Shown here: positions 20,413 to 33,100 of the stretch, piece by piece | Position numbering within the stretch: position 1 is the first letter of the stretch | How the letters are laid out: each line of letters begins with the position of its first letter | Assembly (NCBI GenBank): GCA_038380795.1 | Contig: CM076259.1 | Location: 76,008,200-76,072,199 of the forward strand | Length of the DNA stretch: 64,000 nt | DNA from: Pyrocephalus nanus | Taxonomy: Eukaryota; Chordata; Aves; Passeriformes; Tyrannidae | Direction: 5' to 3' | Position numbers and translations under genes: made by a program | The notes under the pieces: generated by a model | What the model saw: only the letters and a program-made list of their open reading frames with translations | Databases searched by the model: none | What the model was told of the DNA's origin: nothing

Positions 20413-21490
20413 AAGTGGGTTGACCATGGCTGGATGCCAGGCAGCCATCAAAGCTGCTCTATTACTCCCCTCTGCATCTGTAGAGGGGAGAGAAATTATA
20501 ACGAAAGGTTCATAGGTTGAGATAAGGACAGGGAGAGATCACTCACAAATTACCATCATGGGCAGAACAGACTCAGCTTAGGGATATTAATTGAATTTGT
20601 TACTAACAAAATCAGGACAGGATAATGAGAAGTAAAACAAATCTTAAAAACACCTTCCCCCATTCCTCCCTCCTTCCCAACTCTTACCTGCTCCACCCCC
20701 AGCAGCTCAGGGAGATGGGGAAAGGGGATTACAATCAGTTCATCACACGTTGTTCCTGCCACTGCTCAAGGAGAAGAGTCCTTTCACTGCTCTAGCATGG
20801 GATCCCTCCCCCAGGAGACAGTCCTCCATGAACTTCTCCAGTGTGAGTTCATCCCACAGTCAGCAGTTCTCCGCAAACTGCTCCAACGTGGGTCACTCTT
20901 CCATGGGGTACAGTCCTTCAGGCACAGGCTGCTCCAGTGTGGGTTCCCCTACAGGGCCACAAGGCCTACAAGGAAACCTGCTCCAGTGAGGGCTCCTCTC
21001 TACACAGATCCACAGGTCCCTGCCAGGACCCTGCTCCAAGAAGGGTCACAGCCCTTTCTTGGGCATCCACCTGCTCCAGCATGAGATTCTACCACGGGCT
21101 GCAGGTGGATCTCTGCACCCCCATTGTCCTCCATGGGCTGCAGGGGCACAGCTGCCCCACCATGGTCTGCACCACAGGCTGTAGAGGAACCTCAGCTACA
21201 GTGCCTGGAGCACCTTCTGTCACTGATCTTGGTGTCTGCATACTTGTTACTCTCACGTATTCTCACTCTGCTCTTCTATGGCAGCAATTACATCTACCCA
21301 ATAACTTTTTTCCCTTCTTAAATATGTTATCACAGAGTTGTTTCTATCACTCATGATTGGCTCAGCTTTGGACAGTGGCAGGCTCGTCCTGGAGCTGCAT
21401 GGCATTGTCCATGCCAGACATGGGGGAAGCTTCTGGCATCTTCTCAGAGAAGATACCCCATACCTGCCCCACTACCAAAACATGGCCACT
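20413..21490. mobile_element. High-copy bird retroelement fragment (ERV/LTR-related)
   Basis: About 1.1 kb matches a repeat that I recognise as abundant in neoavian genomes. It begins GTGGGTTGACCATGGCTGG and contains ATAACGAAAGGTTCATAGG, GAGATAAGGACAGGGAGAGA, a pyrimidine-rich part, CTGCTCCAG-type internal units and CTTAAATATGTTATCACAGAG, ending near CTACCAAAACATGGCCAC. It is richer in G+C than the intron. Several overlapping ORFs (20750-20989, 20797-21084, 20937-21356 and others) are open by composition; peptides of this kind are often annotated as spurious bird proteins. I recall it as endogenous-retrovirus derived but cannot fix family or orientation without a repeat library. No gag, pol or env region is recognisable. 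Confidence 0.7.
20833..21090 (+). repeat. Degenerate minisatellite inside the retroelement, ~40-53 bp units
   Basis: Units starting CTTCTCCAG or CTGCTCCA(R)N lie at about 20833, 20878, 20929, 20978, 21031 and 21071, spaced 45, 51, 49, 53 and 40 bases. Most are followed by GTGGGT- or GTGAG-like sequence and a variable filler. More diverged GGGCTGCAGG units follow to about 21190. The array belongs to the retroelement rather than being a local expansion. Confidence 0.7.
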
Positions 21491-22477
21491 GAACACAGCT
21501 GCAGAAAAAGGAGTAATTTGGTCCTACAAACAAAACACAGCATCTGCATAGTTTTCACCTCCACAAAGCTCATTCAGACAGTCTGTGTCTGGCATTAGGG
21601 TTTTGTAAAATATATCTTACAAGAAATTCTGACATTTAATTTTTTTTCTTCTGAAAGAAGGCAAAATGCTGCAAAAGCCAAAATACAATGGTCACAAAAA
21701 AATAAAGATGATTCTATAACTGAAAAGGTCAGTATGAAGGCGTACGCTAGGATTCTACTTCATAGGAGTACTTGAAAATTTTAACCTTGTGGATATTCTA
21801 CCTCTTTTCTGATGCGTAGCTTGAGTCCCAATGCCTCTGGAAAATATATTTGATATCCAGTAGTCAAAAGTGTCCTCTGTATCCTTTAGTACCCATCAGA
21901 TACAAAATACAGAAACTTTTTTCCAAATGAAAGTGTATAAAAAATTTCATAACCCTGAAATTATTATTCTTTATACCTAGAAAACAAACACACTAGCAGA
22001 AAATAATTACCCCTATTGCCCACTCAGTGTGCCTCAGCCCTCTTCCAGGGAGGGATTGGTAAGGAATAAGAGAGCTATCCAGTTTAAGACTGTTCTATCA
22101 CTGACCTTTTCTCTAAGACTACAAATAAGATTACAAGGTAGGAAGAGCTATAGGGATTATGAATGACCTCTGATTCTGGGTAAATACCACATTTTAACAA
22201 AAGTGAAAACAGTTATCAACTAAGTCCTGCCATGAAGAACATCCTTTTGCTCATTTCTCTTCCTGGAAAGACGGCAATTAAGATATTGTCCTAAATTAAG
22301 GGGCTTTTAAGGTCCCTATGTGTTTTTAATACCTTCACCAAGTAATTAATAATGCTTAATTATTTAAATGGAATTTTAATGCAGGTTAAGCACTCAATTC
22401 ACCATTATAAAACTGTCAATCAAATCTGGTTTAAAATATTCAAAAGAAAGAATAAAGATGCCACAAAATACCAGCTT

Positions 22478-22526
22478 TCTTTTTTTTTTTTTACAATTTT
22501 CATATAACCAGCAATGTCTTTTTCAG
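22478..22526 (+). other. Splice acceptor region of the second GPC6 exon
   Basis: A run of about 15 T is followed by ACAATTTTCATATAACCAG and then TGTCTTTTTCAG ending at 22526. An earlier AG (CCAG, ending 22511) lies 15 bases upstream, but the T-rich final AG gives the conserved glypican frame. TATAACC is a plausible branch-point context. Confidence 0.7.
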
Positions 22527-22670
22527 ATTTTCCAAGGATGTGGCCAACCTAAACCAGCACCTGGTCTGAGATCTTCCCGTTCTGTCCCTGAAAACTTCAA
22601 TACCCGCTTTGGACCATATAACCCAGAGGAGAGACCTACAACTGCTGCTGGCACAAGTTTGGACAGGCTG
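22527..22670 (+). CDS. GPC6: Glypican-6 core protein, internal exon with furin site (probably exon 5)
   Basis: This 144-bp exon is 48 codons in phase 0 at both ends. Landmarks are [27 protein letters not shown] and [15 protein letters not shown], which mark a glypican core of the GPC4/GPC6 type; ENFNTRF and QPKPAP favour GPC6 over GPC4. The cysteine at exon residue 5 belongs to the conserved glypican set. The exon carries the proprotein-convertase site RSSR, where glypicans are cut into two disulfide-linked subunits. Junctions are TTTTTCAG before 22527 and CTG|GTAAGA after 22670, both strong. The residue after NTRF is Gly; from memory the mammalian protein has Arg there, which could be lineage change or a base error. 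The next expected exon, continuing with a basic, lysine-rich helix, is not in the window. Confidence 0.95.
22569..22580 (+). other. Furin-type cleavage site RSSR in glypican
   Basis: Codons AGA TCT TCC CGT give Arg-Ser-Ser-Arg, matching the RXXR consensus, followed by Ser-Val. Convertase processing at this position is known for several glypicans and for the close paralogue GPC4. Cleavage after 22580 is inferred from the family. Confidence 0.8.
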
Positions 22671-24451
22671 GTAAGACAAAATATATTCCATTTGTAAATT
22701 AGCAGAAAAGGCTTAATAATATACTAGAAATTTGCAATCTCCTAATTTAATAATTTCATAATCACTATTCTTTCTTTACCAGCTGTTCCAGCATTCAGTA
22801 AATCTTTTTTCCTCCATTGGAAATGGTATAAAATTGCATTGTAGGAGAATAATATGACTCTGTTTCTATGTATTAGAAATGTTAGAAGAGGAAAAGCTCT
22901 TTTCTGGAGGCCAAAAACCAGATAAGCCATGGCAGGTACTTTGCAGTATAAATTCTCTTTTAAAAATGATCTACAGCAATATTTTAAATCTTTTATTTTA
23001 TATTAAAAACAAGTTCTTATGTATTGAGGCCATTTTTATCACTTTGTTCTTGAACTAATACACTTGTAAAGGCACATTAGTTTCACTTTTTTATTTAATT
23101 ATAAAATTAACATTGCTTTATTTCCATCCATCTCAACAATTGACTTTTATCAGCTAAAACTGCAGTGATCTTGCTTTACTTATTCAATCATCTTGAAAAA
23201 AAAAAAAAACTTTAATATAATATTATTTTCTTTACTACCAGTCATTGGATGCACACTTAAGACTTCAATGTTCCTGTTATTTATACATCTATAGATTGAT
23301 AGAAGGCTAATTACTATAGCTGGTAATATCATCACAGGACTCCTCTCTAGGTGAAACCAATGAGCAAAATCAAAGAGTTTTAAAGCTTCTGAATTAAAAC
23401 ACACTGTACAGAATGTCCTCAGCTTATGCTGCACACTTGCAAAGCGCTGGTCCCTTTAGCTGAAGAGAGGAGCACTCAGGGCTATAGCAAGAGTAAGGGG
23501 AAAGGAGCACTCATGTGGAAACAAGTATGGGTATATAGCCAGCTGCACTCCTGGTGGCTGCCAGGCAGCTGCTGACTGCCCTAGGGCACCAAAATTTCTT
23601 GCTGTGGGTCTGATCGTGAACCTAAAATGTCTAAAGGTTTCTCCAATATGCAACTTAAATCACTGAGCAGGAACCCAAATATACTAATTCAGATGAGGAT
23701 CTGGATATCTTCTGGACACCACCATTCATCAAATTCATTTGATGATCACAGTAGTCCTTCACAGTGCCAAGTCTTTCCAGCCATTTCTATCTATGCTGTG
23801 TTCTGTCTATTCTGTCAATCTTCATGGCAATTCAACAGGAAAGTAACGTGGCATTTCTCGTCAAGGCATGGGATTACCAGGCATTAAAAAGCAGCATTTG
23901 TTAGTTCTCTGCTCCTCTGGAAACAGAATAGCCTGGTTATCCTAAATGGTGAAGCAGAAAAGATGCTTACCCCCATTGCAAACTTAGGTCTTTCTACCAC
24001 AGCAGGTTCATAGCCCAGTGTAAAATCTCAGGCTAAAAATCTGACTGGTGATGCTCAATACATATTTGGTGGGCTCTCAATTTTATACTTTCACTTTATA
24101 TTCAGAGAACCTTCAGAATCCTTCTGTATTGCTCATAGCAGAGTCCCGGATCTTAATCTGGAATTGGCCAAGGTGAAGTGAAAGGTCACCAAAGCCTTTA
24201 GGTTTCAGTCATGCTCTGTCAAAGCTAGAGGTTGCAAACAGCTGAAATGGGACAAAGAGTATATAAAGGAAGGCTGATGGCACAGTTCAGTTTGTATTAT
24301 AATGATGATGTAAGAACAGTTCTAGCATTTTTGCAATGAAAGAGGCAGGTTTAAGCGACACTAGACAATGACACAAGAATACTTCTAAACACATAAATAT
24401 TGTTTTTAAACTACAAGTTTCCAAAATACTGAGCAGCATCTTGAATAAAGC

Positions 24452-24472
24452 AGCTACAGCCAGGCTGTAGCT
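24452..24472. repeat. Perfect 10-bp-arm palindrome with one central base
   Basis: AGCTACAGCC, a single A, then GGCTGTAGCT. The arms are exact reverse complements. No function is known to me; such a short perfect palindrome may occur by chance about once in a window of this size. Confidence 0.85.
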
Positions 24473-27088
24473 AATGAAAGATAATTCAGTGAAAAGTAAT
24501 TGTCAATGCAAATAAACTTTATAACTCCTGATAATTTCTAGACTTTGAAAAGGGAGCTTATCTCCATATGATTTAATTTGTTTTGTTCACGCATTATTTC
24601 AGACAAAAAACCAAAGAGTTTAGTGTTGCTGCTGTTGTTTTTTAATATGTTCAAACAAATTTCCTCTTTGCTGTTCTCACTGATAGTATTTAAAATAATA
24701 ACTATTTATGGTCTGTTAGTGGTGAGTGTTGGTATCAAATACATCTTCAAATGGCAGTGATGAATGTGTTGTCTCCTTCTGGGCTGAGACCAACAATCCC
24801 TCAATTCAGAGATGGCCACTGACCTCATCTGGAGCTGGGAAAGGTTTTTTATGTGGATTAAAGCAGAAGGCCTTTTTTCAGAGCTGTAACCCCTTAGCAG
24901 CACTTGGGAAAGGTCACTGCCTGCATCTCACACTTTCTTGGGTAATTTTATCCAGGAAGATATAAATACTACACTCCTGCCTCACAGAAACAGCATTTAA
25001 CTGGTCTACATCAGAACCTTAGCATTTCATGTGCTGAATCATTCCCTGAATGACATATCTGTCTTCATTAACTGTAGCCAGAGCTCAGAGGACCACCTTC
25101 ATTTAGGTCCTCCTAACCCTTGCATTGCTAACAGGACATAAGGAGAACCCCACTCACAGCAGTTTTCCTGTCTACACACTGGTCATTTTCTATTGCTTAC
25201 TTAATATAAATTTACTGCAATATTGGTATTTTGATGGTAGTGTCAAACAGTTAAAGATCCTTTTGATTACTATAGATATAAGAAACAAGTCTTTTCTTGA
25301 AGTCAGCTGACTGTTCAGTGTTATGTTAATGCTTTTAGAAGTCTATTCTGGAGTTTGTACTCATAAACCGCTGCCAGACAACTTAAATCTAAACTGTCAC
25401 TGCAAAGTCCAAACATGCAGTTACATAAACCTCAAAAGAAGTGACAAACAATTCTGCTTTTATCTGTCTTTGACAGGAGAAAAAAACAATTTTAGAAAAT
25501 ACTTCCTCTGCATCTCAATGTTATACAAAAATGTGGCACATCTAAACCAATTTTTTTTCTCCTGCTCATAGCCCCATTTCTAAGCTCAATTCAGTTAAGC
25601 ATATTTTATCAGGTATGTTGCACAAAGCAGCCCTTGTAAGAAGCCTGCGCTGAAATCACCCAGTACTGAACCCATCTGAGAAAGTGTTTCTTCATCCTTA
25701 CCTGAACCATGTGATTAATTCAGCTCTTCTGTTCCAAAATGAGAGAAAGTAGTTTCCCTGTGTTATTGCCATAACTGTAACAAGTAAGGCTTTACAAATA
25801 AGAAGTAGCTCACAATAAATTATGAGAAATATGCAAAAATATTAAATATACCTCAAAAGCCATGGTATATGTGGCTTCAAAAGCATCAGAGGTATTCAGG
25901 AAGTTATGTAGAGCTTGAGAGACTTACTGAAGCATGGATGTAAAGCATCATCTGAGACATCTCAGAGTATCTGAAATATGGGACCAGCAGATATGGCACA
26001 GAATTAGAAGAGAGAAGTATACTTCTGGAGCAGCAGTGGGGAGCTGGCTAGAATACATTACAGCAGCTCAAGCAATTCAAGTTACTTATGCTAAGGCATT
26101 TCAATCACATTGTCACAGTACTGGGCCTAAAAGTCAGGCTCTCTCTGAAGTCAGTGTAGAGAGACATACATTTTTGGGGAGTGATTCACCCCACATGGCA
26201 CAGACACTTCTCTCAGACTGGGAAAAGACTGGGTAAAGAAAGGCTTGATTGCTATACCCACATGTAGATATGCAAGACTCAGATGCCTTGGAGTTTATAA
26301 GACATCTAATTGAGCTGGTAGATAGGACAGTAATTTGGGATGCTTATGCCTTTCTGGACTGGCAGCTGAAGTCTGGATGGAACACACTAGAGGATGTCCA
26401 CTATGTGGCATCCAGGTGGGAAAACAGAACTGAGGCCCAACTCTTCCCTGAAGGTTCCACTGGGTGAAATTCAGCTACATGAATATGGTCACCCAATGAT
26501 CTTTGAGACGCCACGGTCTTTAAGATGTCCAAAGGTGAAAGTGAAGTCACAGGAGACCTGGCTGGAAATAAGATGGAATATCTTAGAGCTAATAAATCCA
26601 CTTGCTCTGTCTATATTTAGATACCTGTATTCCACCCTATTTCTCTACTGTAACAAGCAAAAATGTGGACTTTTCTGATTCAGTATAGAGATCCATAGTG
26701 CAGATACCTATAACCAGCTGTCCAGATTTGAGTCTGGATGTTAACACAGAGAAATAAAGGCCTTCTTTCAGTTTTCTAAGCATGGGTTTAGGCAACTGAA
26801 TTGAGATCAAAAATTTCTAAAGCACATCTCATCCTAAAGAATATATTTGAAGAGTTTAGAGAAATGTTTTCATATCCCTCTACTACAAAGTGACAACCTT
26901 AGTTTAGGCATCTAGCAAGTACACCTGAATATAAGTAAATTTAAAAACTGTCAAAATTTAAATAATTTTAACCACTGAGCTCACCTGCTTCTGTAGAGCA
27001 TGATCTAAAGTTTCTCATTTAAAATCAACTGCTTATAAAGATTCATTATCTTCTCTGTGGTTGCCTGTTTGGTATAACATGTGGTTTA

Positions 27089-27113
27089 TTTTGTTTTGTT
27101 TTGTTTTGTTTTT
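27089..27113 (+). repeat. (TTTTG)4 microsatellite
   Basis: Four consecutive TTTTG units followed by TTTTT. Confidence 0.9.
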
Positions 27114-30100
27114 CTGTTCCCTGAATCTGTTTCCCTCTTGCTTCCCAGAGGACTATCTGGAGGACAATGCAACATGGTGTAAGCTTTGGTATTCTTATTC
27201 TTCACTTCATACCCATTTGTCTTTGTACAGTGCTGGACAAAACACTTGTTTAAGTTTCATCTTCACCATCTTTACTTTGTGTGTGTATGCGTGTCTTGTA
27301 AGCTAAAATGCTAGCAGTTCTTTCTGTAATTTTGTAATCTGGCTGATTTTATTCTACCCAGTGCCCAGAGCTGCTGCAGCCTTTCAGTATTTTTTCTCTC
27401 ACCTCAAAGATGATGCCCCGCCCCAGAAAGGAGTGTATGCATTCCCTTAGTGAACTAAAAACTGACGTAAGCATCTCTGTGGTCTCAGACCCCACAAATG
27501 CACGTGGAGCAAAGCAGACACTGTGCAGTGGCATTCAGCTCTGAGTCCTGTGCCTGGAGCAATGGAAATGAGTCCCAGGCATTCCTGGGCTCTCTCCATA
27601 GAATTGTTCGTGTCTTGCTGTCCAATCCCCTTATGCTTTACAGCTTCATAAGTTTTTGTGACTGTTAGAGGTCCCTGGTTTCAGACAGAAAACCTTCCTC
27701 AGTGGGGTTCATTCAGCACAGCCCAAGGGAAAGGCAGGAACATAGTACCACACAGATATGCATTTAGCTTGGACTTAATAGTCCAACTTCGTAGAAGGGC
27801 TAATTAGCCGACAGAGAGCACCATGCTGATACAGCCGTACTGCCTCAAGTACCTCTGTATCCACCGCATCACTGTGCAGCACAGTGCTGTCTTAATTCAG
27901 CTGGAATTTCTCCTGAGATCATACTGCAGCCCAGTCTAGCTGGACGTGTATAAAATAATTCCAAGGTTTTTTTCAGGAGATCATGGAAGCTTTCTTGATT
28001 TTCCACAAGGGAGCTGTTGCACTATTAACCATATAATACATAATGTACATGCATACTACAGAGAAAGGTGACTCAGAAATTGGCTGTGGCATTTTGCAAG
28101 TGATTTACATTCAAGTACAGTATAGTAGCTGCATAGATAACATGCACCCAGTCTGAAAAAGAACACCTTTCATGCTCTTTACCCTGGGGAGGGGAATATA
28201 TTTTGTTACATTTTGTAGGAAAATGTTATTTTAGAGTCCCTCCTGCTTTCCTTAAAGTGACAGTAAATAAAGTGACATTTCCATAAGGAAAATGCCCTGA
28301 ATCACCTTTTTTAGGAATAAAGTAGGATGTACTTTAAGTGTCCGTTCAGTCATCTTTTTGATTTTTTAATTCCATTGTGTAATGACTTTTGTCATAATAA
28401 AAAAAAATGTGATAGTAACCTAACAAATCTGTTGTGAACAATTCCTTCCCAGTGCTCCAAAACTACATGAAATAGAAAATATGATTTAAAAAAAATAAAA
28501 TCTGCTTTGCATTTTAGTTATAGAAGACTAAAAGTAACAGGACATTATTCAGACGCTGATCTGAATTGCCCAGGGAATCCTCTGGGGCATTCCTGAAAGT
28601 AGTTTTCGTTTCAGTTATTAGAATCCATTTAGTCCAGAATCTGGAACTGTTAAATATATGCAGTGATAATGCAATTTTCCTGAGATAGGATGTTTATCCT
28701 CAACATTTTTTTTTCTCAAGAGACCCTAGAATAAAATCCAGTGTGTATAAATCTTGGACAGTTTAAAATCCTGAGATTAATTTTCCAAATACCTTCTGTG
28801 TTTGGGTCACATTCTTAAGAGTGAAGATGACAGGCTCACACAGGAACCCACTGGCTTCCCACAGGCAATGCCCTCGCAACCCTTAGACGTTGTACTTTTG
28901 GATGTGTGATGTTAATCAGCAGATGACTTCTGTACAACAAAATGTACAACTCCTCCAGCTTTGCATTTTGCATGTTTCACCGGAGTCCTGTTTCTTATTA
29001 GCTGTTTGGATGGAATACTCCCAATGAATAAATATGTTTTGCAACATTCATTGTGGTCATTTGGTGTCAGAGTTAGGATTTGTTTGGTTCTCCAAAAATA
29101 AGTGTTTGCTCAGTGTCAAGTTTTGTTTAGTCTCTGTTTCTGTGTCACAGCAATATCTGAGTAAGTTAAAGTCTGTGCAATCATTTTTTCCCTCATGGTT
29201 CATACCAGTTTCAGGTGGCAAATGTGGATGAATGATTATGGCTGTCAGAACCCTCCTGGGAGACCTGACAGAGTCCTGTTTTTAAAAATGGTGATATTAT
29301 TCCATCTCCCAGCTGAATGGTTGTGCATGCTGCTGTATCTGATGCATTGCATTCCTAATGTGCGTGAGGTGGTTAGTAAGAAAGAGCTTTATTACGGTGG
29401 TTGCTTCAGACCTCTACCTCAATTAGTTGCCAAAAAAAAAAAAAAATGTACTATCTTGACTGCCATGCAGTTTCTGCCTTGCCTGAAGAGTGATGTGCTC
29501 CTTGTCTCAGGGAACACAGTGCCTGCTGGAACATCATCTAAAATATAGCTGTTAGAAGTAGTTGAACTTCCTTTCCCTAATGGGTGTGAAGACCCACTGA
29601 GAGTCATCACCTCATTTCCAGGAAGGTCTTAGGGATGTGCATGGTATATGTATCCCTGTTAGAGAGATGAGGAATACAAAACATGTAGACAGAATCCACT
29701 CCTGATTCCTAGATTTTTCAGCAAAGAGTAAGATGAAAAAATGGCATAGTCATGGGGTTTCAGTTGTTGTACCTTGAGAAATTCCTGAGCTTAGCTGCTG
29801 GGGTAATGAGAAGCAGGATGTCTAGGCTAAAATCTGCACATCTGTGCCCTGTCAAACCAGATGAACATGAAGTCCATTTATTTGCCCTAGCTTTTAATGT
29901 TTCTAGTGTTGCCATCAAAGTCTGAGCTATTGCCTCATTTTTTTACTAATCAATGGAGATCAGCACCTCCAGACCTTGCTTAGGATACTCACTTAGAGAA
30001 GACAAGAATCTGAATTAGACCTTTTTTCCCACTAAGAATGAATAAAATTTGGATGATTAGCTCAGATATCCAATTTTTAGATGTCCAAATGTAATGCTGG

Positions 30101-33100
30101 GTGTTGGAGTTGGGCTCTATTTATCAGATGTACATAAAGGAGATTTGGGTCTATGAAATATATAGATGGATAGTTCCTATAATACTGCAAATCATACTCA
30201 TTGTCATAGTATCATCTGGTACCTAGAAGTGGCTTGAACAAAAATAAAACAATAAGAAAAATAACTAATTTGAAGGCTTTACAACTTTTATTTAATGGCA
30301 ATTCTGCCTTGTTAATCTGGATTAAAATCTGCTTCTTTTTACTTGATGTTTTAGCTTCTGCTAAATAAAGACTAGGGTTTTTTTTCCAGTTTACAGAAAG
30401 TTTATATTACCAGCCTCTGGAAGATGAACCTAAGCAGGAAATATCTTCTCACTGCTCCTTCAGCTGAAAGATAGATCAGATTTCATTTCACGTGTCTTTG
30501 CGTGAATCTGTGCAGAAGGAAAAGTGAATTCCTAATGCTCTTGTCAATGATAAAGAGAGGTAGTGACTTTATAAACATCTTCTGCACTTTAGTGTTTTGG
30601 TATAATATTAGAAAAAAAATATGGTTTAAAAATTTGTAGCAGGGCTTGTGTCCCCACTTGCAGTGCATAAACCATGCTAATTTAGATGGTTCCAAGTAAT
30701 ATGACTGTAACAACACTGACTGCCTGCGTGCCTGGAAAGTGTTCCACTGTGATAAATTCTTGCATTCTTAAGATGAGTACAACCAACAAATTATAAGTTT
30801 CCTTAAAAAAATGGATTTGTAATATATCACCAGTTCACTTGGCACTAGAGAATTAGAGAGTCCTTTTCCATGCAAGAGATTACAAAACATAGCATGTCTT
30901 TCCAGCAATAAAGTTAGTTGTGCACAAGTGTGGATGCCAACAGAGAAATTAAAACTTTGGAAATTTCTGAATCAATTGCAAATGGTGATTCTCACTCTCC
31001 AAAGAAAAGTAAGTTTTATACTTTACTGGCAATTATCTTTCTCCAGCCTTTAGAGACACTTTTATCCTGTTAGACTGCAGCACACAGATATATTGTGAAC
31101 TCATAACAGGAGTGTGCGGTGCTGGCCTCCATTAAGAACAAATAGTAGGTTACAGGAGACTGAAACTGATTTCCCAAGCCAAACATCTCATTCATTTTTC
31201 CTTGTAACAGACAGAAATTGGCACTTTATGGACTTTTATGTGTATTACTAATGGTTAAAGAGGAGGTAAAATACAAGGAATAAAACCATTTATCTTCATT
31301 ACAAATGGTGACCCTCCTGTGAACCTTCTTTAGTCAAAACCAAACATTTTGCATTAGGAAAGATTTCCCATATTTTCTTCCTGCTTTTATCTCCCATCCT
31401 TCAATCATATCAATGTATCAATCTTTCAAATGTTGAAATAGCAATACAGGATGCTTCTGTAATGCAGAGCTGAATTTAAACAACAGATCTTGAGTGGCTG
31501 GTTACAGATACTCATTGATGGGAAAGCCAAGACGATTAATAATACTGGAGAAGGCAGAAGGCAAGGATTCATCATATCAGATTTTATCCATCATCAGTAG
31601 AGGACAACTCTAAGACTGCACATCTGTGAGCAAATCCAGCAGCACTTTCTGGATCCCAGGTCTGGGTGTAGACTCTAGCAGCCTTGCAGCTCCACATTAG
31701 GGCAAAATGCATGGCTCGCCTATTACCACTCTAGATGCTGAGTCACTGTAGAAAATAGGACAATACCTGCAAGACATTTCAACATATCCTATTCTGGACA
31801 CCAGCAAGTACTGAGGTACATAGTAATAAAGAACTTCACCTACAGGATTAGTACTATGGACTTAGTAGTACGGACTCCCTCCACAGCTGGTTACAAAAAC
31901 AGGCATTTTCAGAGTGTAATTCCCAGTCTAATGTAGGCATCTGCCAGAGACTGCATAAATAGCTTCCTAGAAATGCTGATGTTTCTCTATTTAACTATGA
32001 AGAACTTCAGGCCTGACAAGAGACTTATCTTACAGAGGGCTAGAGGTGAGTTAGATTAACTCCTGCTGAGCATTCAATACCCGAATTCTCCACAAACAGC
32101 CTTACCAAAGTGAATGTGACTATTAGAATTAAGGGCTCATTTACTCACTGGGGGATGAGTAGGTGGTCACAATTTCACCCTGTTCCAGTGGCTTTGTGAT
32201 CTGGTGACAGTAATCATAAATTATCATCATGTACATGTCTTTGTTGGTTTTCTTGAGTCTTGCTGCTTCTGTACTTAATGTATGTCAAGCAAATATCATT
32301 TCTGGTACATAAGAAATGGAATTCACTGTGTCTTATTCAATGTCTCTAATACAGGTGCTCTGTGGAGCTGTATTTGTTAATCTTCCATGGTAACAATGGA
32401 GAGCTAGTCAAGGTGATGAATGACAGGTAGAAATCATTTGCTGAAACGCAAGTGGCTCGTGCTAAGCGAGATGCCCTAAACTACCTAGCATCTGCAAAGA
32501 GCTAACAGATGTGATAAGGGCCTTACAGAAGTTCTTCAGTCTTCTGGATGCTCCAGAGGACTCCCAAATGGCATTAGATTAATTTGTATCTGTATTGAAT
32601 GAGGGACCTAGGAGCTACTCATAAGACCTTAAATTAGACCAAAATGAGGCAGCTGCCAATTTGAATAACTCCCTGGACTCCACTGACTAAAAGGTCACAG
32701 GCTGTCCAGAGAGAAGCATCTAGGGCTTTCACATGAAGGTCTCTGGGGCAGGACCTATTGGGCACCGGTACTGGCACGTGGAAGAGAGGGAAAGCCTCCA
32801 AAGGCAATGGATATCTGTGTGCAGACAACTGAACCCAACTCCAGATCTCCACTGTCTGTGGTGGGGTTTTTGTCACCCAGCTAACATATCAGCACCCACA
32901 TTGAGAGCTTTTAAATTCAGGCGAGACTAAAGCACTGCCAGAGCCTGATATTCCTATTCCTTTGTATGGGAGCAAACCACACTGCTGATACACAAGCAGC
33001 TCCTAAAGTCCCTAGGATAATTGCCTTTGCTTTAAAGTGCTGGGAATTTTGCTTTCCTATTATGTACTTTGACAGCATAAATACTATATAGGAAATGAAA

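Noticed and set aside
20750..21598. Several overlapping ORFs up to 139 codons
   Set aside because: They lie in or next to a high-copy bird retroelement fragment and are known to give spurious protein models.
25934..26467. Pair of consecutive + strand ORFs (100 and 72 codons)
   Set aside because: No family resemblance, different frames and ordinary intron composition; they could be a relic but I cannot support it.
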